Shown here piece by piece: positions 18,064 through 28,400 of a stretch of DNA of 62,565 bases. Made by a program: the position numbers and the translations under genes. The first letter of the stretch is position 1. Each line of letters starts with the position of its first letter. This stretch comes from Thiocapsa sp. (GTDB taxonomy: Bacteria; Pseudomonadota; Gammaproteobacteria; Chromatiales; Chromatiaceae). The notes under the pieces are model-generated. The model ran no database searches, was not told the DNA's origin, and saw nothing but the letters and a program-made list of their open reading frames with translations. The stretch covers positions 1-62,565 of the forward strand of contig NZ_JAABRP010000001.1 in the NCBI RefSeq assembly GCF_011390875.1, in the 5' to 3' direction.

Positions 18064-18555
18064 TCACGGGAGTGCCTCGATTGCCCGAATCTTTTCATCG
18101 TAACGTGCTCGAAGCTCTGCAGGGAGCTCCGAGTCCTTCACCCCGGCACACCCCCCGTTTGCGTTGAGTGTGGCCAGAAATTCACGCTGGAGGCGTTCCT
18201 GGACCTTTCGATAATTGCGCTCGGGAAAGACGTCGTCCTGGACCCTGAGCACGGTCATGCGCATGCGACTGGCGAGCAGCTTGTTGAGGTTTTCCGTGCG
18301 ACGATTCGAGCCGTCGCTGCGGCAGCGGGCGTGATAGAGGTCCACGGCGTAGGCGGCCTCGACCGCTTCGATCAAAAGCGCTCCGGTCGCCTCGTCCAAC
18401 TCCAAGGCGACGGCGCTATGGAAGCCGAACCCCATGATGAGGCACATCGACGCCGCCCAGCGGTGAAACGGACGCCTCCGGTTACTCAGTCGCTTCGATC
18501 CGTCGCCCGATCGGGCCCGGCGGAACCAGCGTCGACCTTTTGATTGAGGGTACAC
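18064..18555 (-). CDS. Small exported protein of unknown function
   Basis: A 163-residue protein I do not recognise. An Arg-rich N-terminus is followed by a hydrophobic stretch at about residues 34-51 (AASMCLIMGFGFHSAVA), which reads as a signal peptide with cleavage near AVA-LEL. The mature part is short and helical with two Cys (about residues 78 and 136) that could form a disulphide. GTG 18555 is supported by AGGA six bases upstream, which overlaps the end of the SDR gene 8 bp away, so the two are probably one transcript. Confidence 0.6.
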   Translation of the reverse strand: MYPQSKGRRWFRRARSGDGSKRLSNRRRPFHRWAASMCLIMGFGFHSAVALELDEATGALLIEAVEAAYAVDLYHARCRSDGSNRRTENLNKLLASRMRMTVLRVQDDVFPERNYRKVQERLQREFLATLNANGGCAGVKDSELPAELRARYDEKIRAIEALP

Positions 18556-18563
18556 GACGTGTC

Positions 18564-19277
18564 CTAACTCCGGCCGTAGACAGGTACCGCTGCGCCGGTC
18601 ACGCAGCGTGCGGCATCCGAGGCCAAAAAGAGGATCACGTCGGCGAGTGCGTCCAGGGGGACCCAGGTGTCGTGATCCGCATCGGGCATCGCTGAACGGT
18701 TTTCAGGGGTGTCGAGGGTCCCGGGCAAGACGCAGTTGACGTTGATTCCCCGGTGTTTCAGCTCCTCGGCGAGGCTCTCGGTCAGGGTGATGACCGCGGC
18801 TTTGGAGGCGCAGTAGGGGCCCATGTGACCGGCTCCCCGGGTGGCGGCCCTGGCTGAAATGTTGACGATGCGCCCGCCTTTCCCGTTCGGGATCTCGGGT
18901 ATGGCCGCTCGGCAGCAGTTGAAGACGGTGCGCAGGTTCAAATCCATCAAAGAATCCCACTGCTCATCAGTCGTCTCGTGGATGGCGGGACCCATGGCAA
19001 AGCCGCCGGCGATATTCGCGAGGACATGAATGGCGCCGAAGCGGTCTTTGACGCCGGCGATCGTGTCCGCCACCGCGGTCGGATCCAACAGGTCAGTTGC
19101 AAAGGCCGCCGACTCGCATCCCTCGGGCAGCGCTTTCTGCGCCGCGTGCAATCCGTCGAGGTTCAGGTCGATCAGGGCGAGTCGCGCGCCTCGGTGGGCG
19201 AAGGCGCGTGCCACGGCACGGCCCAGATTCCCCGCGGCGCCGGTGACGGCAACGGTTTTCCCGGTGAATTCCTGCAC
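18564..19277 (-). CDS. Short-chain dehydrogenase/reductase
   Basis: NAD(P)-dependent SDR of 237 residues. The nucleotide motif is TGAAGNLGRAV near residue 11, the structural motif NIAGG replaces NNAG, and the catalytic Ser/Tyr/Lys set appears as NISARAA and YCASK. An acidic residue after the second strand (LIDLNLD) points to NAD(H) rather than NADP(H). The C-terminal ...CVTGAAVPVYG is the usual family end. GTG 19277 is preferred (AGGAG eight bases upstream); a longer reading frame to 19370 starts without a ribosome site. The substrate is unknown. It is divergent from lapB, with 268 bp between them in which I see no gene. Confidence 0.82.
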   Translation of the reverse strand: MQEFTGKTVAVTGAAGNLGRAVARAFAHRGARLALIDLNLDGLHAAQKALPEGCESAAFATDLLDPTAVADTIAGVKDRFGAIHVLANIAGGFAMGPAIHETTDEQWDSLMDLNLRTVFNCCRAAIPEIPNGKGGRIVNISARAATRGAGHMGPYCASKAAVITLTESLAEELKHRGINVNCVLPGTLDTPENRSAMPDADHDTWVPLDALADVILFLASDAARCVTGAAVPVYGRS

Positions 19278-19545
19278 GCTCGTGACTCCTGGTTGCTGTG
19301 CCGACTGTTCAGGGCGCCCGTCGGCTATGCGCTCGTACCCGGAGGTTGGGGCCCGGAACGGGATGCCCAACCCGGGCGCGCTTGGTCGGTCGCCGATCGG
19401 CTCGGCTCGGCTTCCTCATGCGGGCCGGGCGGGTTGTCTGTATCATCCAAGGCGTGAGCAGTTTACCCGAACCAGCATATCAGAGCGGTTGCCGTTGCGT
19501 CCTTGCCGGCGGCCGGCCCGTCCTCCTGCGTTGGCGGTGGAGCCC

Positions 19546-20748
19546 GTGATCGAGCTGCTGTTTCTGCTTTTGCCCGTCGCTGCAGCCTCCGGGTGGTGGG
19601 TCGCGCGTCGCGGCACGCCGGTACGACGCGGCCGCGGATCGCCGCCTCACCCCGCATTCCTGCGGGGTCTGAATTATCTTGTCGAAGAACAGCCGGACAA
19701 AGCCATCGACATGTTCCTGGAGCTTGTCGAGGTCGACGGGGAGACCGTCGAGACCCATCTCGCGCTAGGCAGTCTCTTCCGCCGTCGCGGTGAGGTCGAC
19801 CGCGCGATTCGCATCCATCAGAATTTGATCGCCCGCAAGACTCTCGCGGCGGAGCAGCGCGGGGATGCCCTTTTCGAGCTCGGCCAGGACTACATGCGCG
19901 CAGGTTTGTTGGATCGCGCCGAATGCCTGTTTCAGGAGCTTGTCGGTCTCGGGTTGCACCGCCAGCGTGCGCTCCAGAGTCTGCGCGAGCTCTACGAGCA
20001 GGAGCGCGACTGGGCACGCTGCCTGGAGGTCGCCGAGCTGCTCGAGCCGGCGAACGACGCGTCCGTCAAGGTCGCGATCGGCCACTACCACTGCGAGCTC
20101 GCCGAAGATGCAAGACGCGGCGGCGACGCCGCGCGCGCGATGACCCACTTGAGCCTCGCTCGGGAGGCCGATCCGGAGTGCGTCCGCGCCACCATGCTCG
20201 AGGGTCGTGCCGCGCTGGAAGACGGTGATCCGCAGCGAGCGCTTGCGCTCTTCATGCACGTGGCGGAGCAGCGCGCATCTTACGTCCCGGAGATCCTGCC
20301 CGAGCTGATCGACGCCTTGCGCCGGCTCGGACGCGATGATGTGCCGGCGGTCCTCGAGGATCTGGCGCAGCGCCATTCGAGTCCGGCACTCACACTCGGT
20401 CTCAGCGATGTCGTCGCTCAGAGCCGCGGGAAGGAGGCGGCTATGGATCTGTTGACGCGTTATCTCTCCGGGCATGCGGATCTGGCCGCACTCGAGCGGC
20501 TCCTCGAGCTCCAAGTGGAGGGGCCGTTGCAGGGGCAGGACTGCACGCTTGAGCGTACACGGGTCGCCTTGGAAGTGACCCGGTACCTGCTGGCGCGTCA
20601 GGCGGTTTACCGCTGCGATCAATGCGGGTTCGAGGCTCGCTCGTTGCACTGGCAGTGTCCGAGTTGTCGGTGCTGGGGGTGTGTGGTTCCCGTTCAGCCC
20701 GAGCCGATCATCGGCGAGGAGGTGCTGCATGAGCGACGACTGGCCTGA
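19546..20748 (+). CDS. lapB: Lipopolysaccharide assembly protein LapB
   Basis: LapB (YciM) tethers LpxC to FtsH and so controls lipopolysaccharide synthesis at the inner-membrane face. At 400 residues it has the family layout: one N-terminal membrane helix (MIELLFLLLPVAAASGWWVA), TPR repeats through the middle (THLALGSLFRRRGEVDRAIR is almost invariant), and a C-terminal rubredoxin-type metal knuckle with CDQCGF and CPSCRCW. GTG 19546 matches the family N-terminus; another GTG lies 9 bp upstream. The usual upstream partner lapA is absent, while pyrF follows as in other gammaproteobacteria. Confidence 0.93.
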   Translation: MIELLFLLLPVAAASGWWVARRGTPVRRGRGSPPHPAFLRGLNYLVEEQPDKAIDMFLELVEVDGETVETHLALGSLFRRRGEVDRAIRIHQNLIARKTLAAEQRGDALFELGQDYMRAGLLDRAECLFQELVGLGLHRQRALQSLRELYEQERDWARCLEVAELLEPANDASVKVAIGHYHCELAEDARRGGDAARAMTHLSLAREADPECVRATMLEGRAALEDGDPQRALALFMHVAEQRASYVPEILPELIDALRRLGRDDVPAVLEDLAQRHSSPALTLGLSDVVAQSRGKEAAMDLLTRYLSGHADLAALERLLELQVEGPLQGQDCTLERTRVALEVTRYLLARQAVYRCDQCGFEARSLHWQCPSCRCWGCVVPVQPEPIIGEEVLHERRLA

Positions 20749-20895
20749 CCTTGCCGGGGGACGGCGCGCAGCCGTGTCTGTCTCGCCTCGGGAGCGCGGC
20801 GCTGCTTGCACCGACCGAGTGTCGCCGAACGACGCGCCGCTTGCAGCTCCGGGAAAGCCCGCCCGAAGCGCCGATCATGCACATGAGGACCGGTC

Positions 20896-21594
20896 GTGAC
20901 GTCAGCCAAACGCATCATCGTCGCGCTCGATTTCGCGACCGAAGCCCAAGCCCTTTCCCTGGTCGAGCGCCTCGATCCGACGCGCTGCCGGCTGAAGGTC
21001 GGCAAGGAATTGTTCACGCGATGCGGGCCGGCGTTCGTCGAGGTGTTGCAGTCTCGCGGATTCGAGGTCTTTCTCGATTTGAAGTTTCACGATATTCCCA
21101 ACACGGTGGCAGGGGCCTGTGCCGCGGCGGCGGATCTCGGGGTCTGGATGGTGAACCTGCACATCTCGGGCGGGGCTCGGATGATCGAGGCTGCGCGAAC
21201 GCGTCTCGACGGCATGCCGAGTCGGCCTTTGCTGATCGGCGTGACCCTGCTCACCAGTCTGAGCCGGGAGGATCTGAGCGCTGTCGGCTGTCCGGGCGAG
21301 CCCGGCGAGCGGGTCCTCCGGCTCGCCGCGCTCGGGCATGCTGCGGGTCTCGACGGGGTGGTCTGCTCGCCCTTGGAGGCGGCTGCGGTACGCGCGTCGC
21401 AGGGACCTGATTTTCGGTTGGTTACGCCGGGCGTCAGACCCGCCGGTGCGTCGCTCGGTGACCAGGTGCGTGTGATGACGCCGCGCGATGCACTCGCAGC
21501 CGGTGCGGACGACCTCGTCATCGGGCGTCCGATCACCGCGGCGAAGGATCCCTTGGCCGCGCTGCAGGCCATCGAGGATTCGCTTATGGCCTGA
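20896..21594 (+). CDS. pyrF: Orotidine 5'-phosphate decarboxylase
   Basis: Last step of de novo UMP synthesis, decarboxylating OMP. At 232 residues it is normal for group I enzymes. The catalytic Asp-Lys-Asp array is [13 protein letters not shown], the substrate loop [12 protein letters not shown] precedes it, and the phosphate-binding end reads TPGVRPAG and VIGRPI. Start GTG 20896 gives the typical short leader before IIVALDFAT. It follows lapB by about 150 bp (no gene in between), the common gammaproteobacterial order, and precedes galU. Confidence 0.95.
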   Translation: MTSAKRIIVALDFATEAQALSLVERLDPTRCRLKVGKELFTRCGPAFVEVLQSRGFEVFLDLKFHDIPNTVAGACAAAADLGVWMVNLHISGGARMIEAARTRLDGMPSRPLLIGVTLLTSLSREDLSAVGCPGEPGERVLRLAALGHAAGLDGVVCSPLEAAAVRASQGPDFRLVTPGVRPAGASLGDQVRVMTPRDALAAGADDLVIGRPITAAKDPLAALQAIEDSLMA

Positions 21595-21691
21595 CGTGCT
21601 CCCGACCTCGGCATGGCCTGTTTCAACCGCGCATCTCGGCGCTCGTCCGAGCTACGCGCTCACATTGAACGATCTTGAAGGAGAAGACGCG

Positions 21692-22567
21692 ATGGCGAAG
21701 ATTCGAAAGGCAGTGTTCCCGGTCGCCGGACTCGGGACCCGGTTTCTTCCGGCCACCAAGGCGAGCCCCAAGGAGATGATGTCGGTCGTCGACAAGCCGC
21801 TGATACAGTATGCAGCGGAGGAGGCGGAGGACGCCGGCGCCACTCAACTGGTCTTTATCACCGGACGCAACAAGCGTTCCATCGAAGATCATTTCGACAA
21901 GGCCTACGAGCTCGAGGCCGAGCTCAAGAGCTCAGGTAAACTGGAGCTCCTCGACATCGTTCAGAATGTGATACCGCAGAGCGTGACCTGCATCTATGTG
22001 CGCCAAGCCGAGGCGTTGGGTCTGGGTCACGCGGTACTCTGCGCCAAGGCGGTCGTCGGCGACGAGCCTTTCGCGGTGATCCTCGCCGACGACCTGATCC
22101 GCAGCCAAGGCAAGGGTGTGGTGGAGCAGATGTCCGACGTCTACGAGCGCTACGGTTGCAGTGTGCTCAGCGTTCAGGAGGTCCCGCGCGAGGAGACCAA
22201 TAAGTACGGCATCGTGAAGGTCGAGCCCGGCCCGGACGGGGAGCTGCGCGTGGTCTCGATCGTGGAGAAGCCGGCGCCGGCCGATGCGCCCTCGAATCTG
22301 GCGGTCGTGGGACGGTATCTGCTGACGCCCAAGATCTTCGAGAAGCTCGAGCAGACGCGCGAAGGTGCGGGCGGGGAGATTCAGTTGACCGATGCCATCG
22401 CCGCGCTCCTCGAGGACGAGCCCGTGATCGCCTATCCGTTCCAGGGCAAGCGCTACGATTGCGGCAGCAAGCTCGGCTTTCTCCAGGCCAACGTCGAGTT
22501 CGGCTTGGCGCACCCGGAGGTCGGCGAACGTTTTTCGGCCTATTTGCGGGCCTACGGGCAGCAGTAA
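21692..22567 (+). CDS. galU: UTP-glucose-1-phosphate uridylyltransferase
   Basis: Makes UDP-glucose from UTP and glucose-1-phosphate, feeding lipopolysaccharide, exopolysaccharide and glycogen routes. At 291 residues it shows the nucleotide-binding start [20 protein letters not shown], the sugar-binding segment [13 protein letters not shown], the metal Asp in VILADDLI, and [22 protein letters not shown] 21692 has AAGGAG eight bases upstream, and the family always starts at this motif. It lies about 100 bp after pyrF on the same strand and may be cotranscribed. Confidence 0.95.
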   Translation: MAKIRKAVFPVAGLGTRFLPATKASPKEMMSVVDKPLIQYAAEEAEDAGATQLVFITGRNKRSIEDHFDKAYELEAELKSSGKLELLDIVQNVIPQSVTCIYVRQAEALGLGHAVLCAKAVVGDEPFAVILADDLIRSQGKGVVEQMSDVYERYGCSVLSVQEVPREETNKYGIVKVEPGPDGELRVVSIVEKPAPADAPSNLAVVGRYLLTPKIFEKLEQTREGAGGEIQLTDAIAALLEDEPVIAYPFQGKRYDCGSKLGFLQANVEFGLAHPEVGERFSAYLRAYGQQ

Positions 22568-22676
22568 CATCGCGACGGGCCGGCAGCCGAGCTGTCGGCT
22601 CCGAGCCATCGGGGTGACGCCCGGTCCTGGCCTGCCCCGACCGGCGTAGGTCTCTCCGGTGCTTAATTGCACGCCG

Positions 22677-23642
22677 TCAAGCCGGGCATGTCGCCGAGGT
22701 TCGGGACGGGATTCGCGCAATCCGCCACGCGGGGATCGCCCACGTCCAAAAGGCATCGATGTGGAGATCCGCGGGCGGTGGGGTTTGCCCCAACAACGTC
22801 CAAGCTGCGCGCAGGGCGGGCAGAGGATCGCGCGCGTCGACCGGTGCGGCAGCCAGTGACTTGCTGAGCTTTCGGCCTTGCGTGTCCAAGACCAAGGGGA
22901 CATGCGCGTAGCCGGGTTGGGCCAATCCCAACGCACGTTGCAGCAGGATCTGGCGGGGCGTCGAGAGCAGCAGGTCCGCGCCGCGAACCACCTGAGTGAT
23001 TCCTTGGCGGGCATCGTCGACGACGACGGCGAGCTGGTAGGCGTGGATGCCGTCGGCGCGCCGCAGTACGAAGTCGCCGACCGCTTCATCGACCATCTGC
23101 TCCTGTTTCCCCTGGATTCGGTCCTCGAAGGCGAGCCTGCCCGGCGGGGTGCGGAAGCGCTCGGTGCGTGGACGCCGTCCGGGCGCGAGACCGGCGCGGC
23201 AGGTTCCGGGGTAGAGGGGGCCCTCGGGTCCCGAACGGCCGGCTCGGGCTACCTCGGCGCGGCTGCACCCGCACGGATAGGTCAACTCCAGAGCCTTGAG
23301 TGTGTCGAGTGCATCTCGATAGGCGTCGGTGCGACGGCTTTGATGGATCACGCCCTCGTCCCATTCGAAACCGAATGCGCTCAGGGTGCGTAGGATCAGG
23401 TCGGCCGCCCCGGGAATCTCGCGCGTACGGTCGAGGTCTTCCATCCGTACCAGCCAGATGCCTCGGTTGGCGCGGGCGTCCGCGTAGCTGGCCACGGCGG
23501 CGAGGAGCGAGCCGAGATGGAGTGGGCCGGTCGGAGACGGAGCAAAGCGGCCGCGATACGCGGTCCCTCCGGCGACGCCGGTCGGACCGGGGTCGGCGGG
23601 ACCGCGCATCGGCCTCGCGACCGAGATCCGGGTCCCGCGCAA
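22677..23642 (-). CDS. gluQ: Glutamyl-Q tRNA(Asp) synthetase
   Basis: A truncated glutamyl-tRNA synthetase paralogue that puts glutamate on the queuosine base at position 34 of tRNA-Asp. It has the class I signature HLGS (in FAPSPTGPLHLGSLLAAV) and the KLSKS loop, no anticodon-binding domain, and Cys residues of a zinc site (YPCGCSRAEV, YPGTCR). At 321 residues it is slightly long at the N-terminus: the start could be TTG 23642 or ATG 23609. It follows dksA by 4 bp, the well-known dksA-gluQ operon. Confidence 0.93.
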   Translation of the reverse strand: MRGTRISVARPMRGPADPGPTGVAGGTAYRGRFAPSPTGPLHLGSLLAAVASYADARANRGIWLVRMEDLDRTREIPGAADLILRTLSAFGFEWDEGVIHQSRRTDAYRDALDTLKALELTYPCGCSRAEVARAGRSGPEGPLYPGTCRAGLAPGRRPRTERFRTPPGRLAFEDRIQGKQEQMVDEAVGDFVLRRADGIHAYQLAVVVDDARQGITQVVRGADLLLSTPRQILLQRALGLAQPGYAHVPLVLDTQGRKLSKSLAAAPVDARDPLPALRAAWTLLGQTPPPADLHIDAFWTWAIPAWRIARIPSRTSATCPA

Positions 23643-23646
23643 CCGA

Positions 23647-24081
23647 TCACCCGCGCTGCCGTTCGCGGATCTCGTCGAGTGTCTTGCAGTCGATGCAGAG
23701 TGTGGCGGTTGGCCGCGCCTCGAGACGGCGGATGCCGATCTCGACCCCGCACGCCTCGCAGAAGCCGTATTCGTGGTCGTCGATCCGACCGAGCGCCTCG
23801 TCGATCTTCTTGATCAGCTTACGCTCGCGATCGCGGGTGCGCAGCTCCAGGCTGAACTCGGACTCTTGCGTGGCGCGATCGTTGGGGTCGGGAAAGTTGG
23901 TGGCCTCATCCTGCATGTGGTGTACGGTTCGGTCGACCTCTTCCATGAGCGACTTCTTCCAGGCCAGGAGGATCTCGCGAAAATGAGCCTCCTGCTCGGG
24001 ACTCATGTAGTCCTCGTCCGTGCCTTGGCGGTAGGGCTCGAACTCGGCTGTGCTGGCTTGAGTGGCGTTCGCTTCGGCCAT
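23647..24081 (-). CDS. dksA: RNA polymerase-binding transcription factor DksA
   Basis: Binds the secondary channel of RNA polymerase and potentiates ppGpp. A 144-residue protein with the coiled-coil region (EAHFREILLAWKKSLMEEVD... RKLIKKIDEALGRI), the coil-tip Asp/Ala region around DPNDRATQE, and the four-Cys zinc finger FCEACGVEIG...LCIDCKT. ATG 24081 has GGGAG upstream; longer in-frame codons up to 24174 are not family sequence. First gene of the dksA-gluQ pair. Confidence 0.95.
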   Translation of the reverse strand: MAEANATQASTAEFEPYRQGTDEDYMSPEQEAHFREILLAWKKSLMEEVDRTVHHMQDEATNFPDPNDRATQESEFSLELRTRDRERKLIKKIDEALGRIDDHEYGFCEACGVEIGIRRLEARPTATLCIDCKTLDEIRERQRG

Positions 24082-24231
24082 GAATGTACTCCCGAAGGCT
24101 CTTGTCGTGGATGGCATGCGCCCGATACGGCTGGCCGGGCCTGCCGCGAAAAACACGCTTAAGTACCAGAACATCGGTCGCCGGGCAACTCAATTGCCGG
24201 TGACGGCCGCGTTCTTGTGTGTCGACCTCGG

Positions 24232-24930
24232 TTACCACGTCGGAATGCTGCCGGGTGGCGGAGGCGGCGGGGGTGGCGGAAGGAGCCCGCCGTCGGCGAT
24301 CCACACGGCGGCAAAGGCAACGGCCAAGGCCGCGACGAAGGCGAGCCACCCACCGCCGGTCGCCGGTTTCGCCGCCGCGCCCGAGACCCGCTTGCGCCCG
24401 TGGATCATCGGCATGACCAGATCGTCCTTATGCACGAAGCGATAGAAGAGGATCGCTCCGACGTGAAGGGCGATCAGTGTGCCGATCAGCCACACGTTTT
24501 GCCGATGCAGACCGGTAATCCAGTTGCTCGTAGCCTTCGAGACCAGGTCGTAGAGGGGGCCTCTGAAGGCAATATCGTCGTTGGTCATGAGGCCGCTGAT
24601 CGACTGAAACAGCAGCAGGCCGAGCAAGGCGAGCACGGATAGGGCTGCCAAAGGACTGTGTCCGAGCCCTTGCCACCGACCTCGCAGGTAGTCGATTACC
24701 GCGCCGGGTCCACGCACGAAATGTCCGAATCGCGCATAGGTCGAGCCCAGCACGCCCCAGGCGAGGCGGAAGACGAGCAAGCCCAGGATCACGAGACCGA
24801 TGCGGCCGTGCCAAACCATTAGGTTCCCGCCTTGCAGACCGGTCACGAACGCGGCCGCGACGAGCAACGCGAGCAGCCAGTGAAAGAGGCGGGTCGGTAG
24901 GTCCCAGATCAGGATCGCTCGCTCGTTCAA
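24232..24930 (-). CDS. Di-haem cytochrome b561 / hydrogenase-type b cytochrome
   Basis: Membrane cytochrome of the Ni/Fe-hydrogenase b-subunit/b561 superfamily, 232 residues with about four to five helices. Candidate haem ligands are His17 (RLFHWLLAL), His41 (VWHGRIGL), and later His in LHRQNVWLIG and IALHVGAILFY. It probably passes electrons between the quinone pool and an unknown partner. Odd feature: after a final hydrophobic helix the protein ends with a run of nine prolines and SIPTW. TTG 24930 is supported by GGAG eight bases upstream. It stands alone, with no hydrogenase or dehydrogenase gene adjacent. Confidence 0.85.
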   Translation of the reverse strand: MNERAILIWDLPTRLFHWLLALLVAAAFVTGLQGGNLMVWHGRIGLVILGLLVFRLAWGVLGSTYARFGHFVRGPGAVIDYLRGRWQGLGHSPLAALSVLALLGLLLFQSISGLMTNDDIAFRGPLYDLVSKATSNWITGLHRQNVWLIGTLIALHVGAILFYRFVHKDDLVMPMIHGRKRVSGAAAKPATGGGWLAFVAALAVAFAAVWIADGGLLPPPPPPPPPGSIPTW

Positions 24931-25152
24931 CGCAGGGTCTCCTTTTTCTCAAAATCGATTCGGTGTCGACCCGGTATCTTGAGGCCCCCGATGACGCGGG
25001 GCAACTCGATCCGCGCCGACACCCGAGTCGATTTGCGCAGCCTGACGCGCCCCGGGTCGAGGCAGGGGCAAATTATCGCTTGACGCCGAGTTTGCTTTCG
25101 ATTAAAGAGCGCCGAATATTCCCTTACGAAAGTGTGACCCGAGGTAGCGGAG

Positions 25153-25332
25153 ATGATGGACAACGAGAGCAGTTACGGCGAGGAAGCCAACGAGCGTGTG
25201 CCGTCGATGACGGGCCCGGATTCGCGCGCCCCCGCGGCGAACTTGGCGGTGCGTCGTCGGATCGAGCATATGCGCGAGATCAAACGGCTTCGCGAGCTTC
25301 TCGACGACCCCGAGTTCGACGAACTGGGCTGA
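25153..25332 (+). CDS. Small PA3496-like basic/acidic helix protein (59 aa)
   Basis: A 59-codon gene starting ATG-ATG at 25153/25156 after AGGTAGCGGAG and ending TGA 25332. The second half, VRRRIEHMREIKRLRELLDD, matches from memory the conserved core of the small PA3496-type proteins of gammaproteobacteria, which share an RRRIE...KRLR pattern. The N-terminal half is polar and probably disordered. It is followed directly by a good hairpin terminator, supporting a real short transcription unit. Function not known to me. Confidence 0.7.
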   Translation: MMDNESSYGEEANERVPSMTGPDSRAPAANLAVRRRIEHMREIKRLRELLDDPEFDELG

Positions 25333-25339
25333 GCCCGAT

Positions 25340-25367
25340 GGCCCGCGGATGGTGCGGGCCTGCTCTT
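25340..25367 (+). terminator. Intrinsic terminator of the 59-aa gene
   Basis: Perfect 7-bp stem GGCCCGC (25340-25346) and GCGGGCC (25354-25360) with a 7-nt loop, followed by TGCTCTTT. It starts 8 bp after the stop codon of the small gene. Confidence 0.65.
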
Positions 25368-25432
25368 TCAACGAGCCGTCGAGTGCGGCTCTTTCCCCCG
25401 GACCGGGTCTTTTCGGAAAAGCGCTCGAGTCC

Positions 25433-28400
25433 TTACTCGCCTTGCGAAACCGACCCCGCGGGACGAACCGCGTCGCGAACGGCAGGATCCAAACGAATAT
25501 CCAAGGGCGCGCGCAGCGACAGATGGACATCGCGTTGCGGGAACGCCATTCCGATCCCCTGCTCTTTGAAGCGATCGTAGATCGCTTGATGCAGCTCGGT
25601 GGCGACGCCGATCCGTCCGTCGAGCGAGTTGAGATAACAGCGCAGGACGATGGTCAAGGCGTTGTCGCCGAAGCCCTCGAAGCTGATCAAGGGGGCGGGA
25701 TCATTGAGGACTCGCTCGTGCTGCTCGGCGACTTGAGCGAGGATGCTCAGTGCCTTGCGCGTGTCGCTTCCGTATTCGATCCCGATCGGGATCGTGATGC
25801 GGTTTTGCTGATCGGTCAGACTCCAGTTCAACAAACGTCCGGTGATGAACTCCTTATTCGGGACCAAGAGTTCCTGTCTGTCCCAGTTCCGGATGGTGGT
25901 TGCGCGGATCTGGATGTTGGTCACCACACCGGTCGTATCCCCGATGGTGACGATGTCGCCGACCCGCACCGGACGTTCGAACAGGATGATGATGCCGCTG
26001 ATGAAGTTCGCCACGATCTCCTGAAGGCCGAAGCCGATACCGACGCCGAGCGCTGCCACGAGCCATTGCACCTGCCCCCAGTTCAGCCCGAGTGTACTGA
26101 ATGCGACGAGGAAGGCGGCGACCGTGATGGCGTAGCTCACCAGGGTCTTGATGGCATAACGCCCGCCCGCCGAGACGGATTCGGTCTGCAGCAGCAGGAT
26201 CTCCAGCAGGGCCGGGAGGTTCTTCGCGGCAGCGGTCGCAACGAAGAGGATCACCAGCACTAGGCCCAGGTTGGCCGCCGTCACCGGGACTGGCTGGACC
26301 ACGCCGTCGACCATCCCGTCGTAATACCAAAGCGGGATGCGCTCGAGCATGGACAGGGCCGGCAAGACATCCGACCAGGTCAGCCACACCCCCAGCAATG
26401 CGGTGAAGAACACCGAGGCATTGATCAGGCGTCGGGTCTGCTCGTCGAGAGCGGCGAGATCCGGTTCGGGCTCGTCGACCTGCAGCTCCGAGGCGCTCGG
26501 GGCGGTCTCTTTACGTTCGGCCTCGTTTTGCGCGCGGCGGGCGCTTGCACGCTCCACGGCCGCCGTCAGCGCCAAGCGACGTCGTGTGACGATCAGCCAA
26601 CGCACGATCACCTGATGCAGCACGATCAAGGCAAGCGCAAGCCAGGTTTGCTGCACCAGCGACTCAAACAGGACTCCGGCCGTGTAGACGTAGCCCAGCA
26701 ACGCGAGCACCGCCAGGCCCAGCGGCGCACCGACGATCACCGGAAACCAGATGTGACGCAAGCGGTTGAACCAACTGTTCGGGGATTCCGCGAGGACCTT
26801 CTGCACGACACCCTTCGCAGGATTCAACAGGCGCGCCAAAAAGACGGAAAAACCGACCATGGTCGCCACCATCGCCAGGCGTCCGAGGCTCCCGCTGAAG
26901 GCGGGGTCGCTGTCGTTGTAGAGAACGATGGTGATTAAGGCGATCGGGACGATATAGACGCTGAACCAATCAAACTCCCGTCTGAGCCGCTGGAGGGTTC
27001 CTTGGCTCCAGCGAAAGTGTCGGTCGGCCACCCCTCCGGTGATGCAAAGTGTTCGGAAGGCGCGCAGATAGTACAGACCGACGGAGGTGCCGATAAGGGC
27101 CGACCCAAGCGCGCGCGTGAAGCCGGTGGCCTCGATGGATGTCGACAGCTGCAGTCCGATCAACCACAGCAAGAGCGGGATGGGCAGTGCGGCCAAGAGG
27201 CTGAGGCCGATGGCCTTGGCGGTGTGGCTCAGGCGATCGGTGCGAATCTTGCGCAGCGGCTCGGCCGTAGCGCGGATCGCGCGTCGCAGCGCCGAGAGCT
27301 TCCAGAAGAGGGCGACGATGACGAGCGTTAAGCCCCAGGTCAGTGGCGAGTGCCTTCCCGAGTGTGCAAGCACCCGTGCGACCTCGATCCAATGCTCGTG
27401 CGCGATGAGCCAGCCGATGGCCGATGGAAGGGTGACGAGGGTCTCGAGGCCGACCGGAAGGGTGCTGCGCACCCAAAGCAGCCTTTCGGCGAGATAGCCG
27501 TCGTAGCCCTTGGCCGTATGAATCAGCTGGTCGGCGGCGTAGTTGAGCTCGCCGAGCTGGCGGATGTAGTCGTCCTCGACGACGAGCGCCTGCGTGATCA
27601 AACGACGTCTTTGCTCGAGTGTCGCCTCGAGTTGCTCGCGCACCTCCGGGGCCTGCGCCGTCGGATCACGTGTGGTGAGCTCGTCGAGGTAGGCGTCGAG
27701 ATCGCGGAGTTGACGTTGCTCCTCGCGATAGAGGATCTGTCTAAGCGTGGCCTCGGCGATCTCGTCTTCGCGCTCCTCGATCGCCCCGCGCAGTCGGCGC
27801 AGGTCGGGGATCTCGTCGCGCCGCTCGACTAAGACTTGACCGAGTGCCTTACTGAGTCCGGCGGCCTCGATGCGTTGCTGTGCCGCTTTGAAATCCTGCT
27901 CCACCCGTTTGCGTTCGGCCTCGAGGGTCTCGATCTCGAAGTCGAGATCCTCGAGATTGCGCGCCAGATCGCCCATGGATGTCGTGATCTCGGCGTTCTC
28001 CTGCGTCGCCTCCTGCACCAGGGCATGCTTGTCGGCGGCCTCGATCCGTGCGCGCTCGGATTCACGCTGCGCCGCCTCCGCCTCGTTGCGACGCCGCTGA
28101 TTCTGCATCTCCTCGAGCTGGCGCTGCCTGGCTCGGAGGCTCTCCCACTTCAGGGTCGCCTCCTCGCGTTGTGCGCGTTGCAGTGCCTCGCGTACCGACA
28201 GACCCAGCAGCTCCTGCTCCAGCATCCGGCTCTCGGCCCAGAGCGATGCCCGACGCGTCTCAAGCGCCCATCGGCGCGCTTCGCTCGCCGCGGCATCCGC
28301 GCTTTCACTCTTGGCTTGGCTTAGGTCGGCTTCAAGCTCGCCGAGAGCGGTCTTGACCTCGGACAAGCGTGCGCGAATCGCGGCGGGGCGACCCGTGCTG

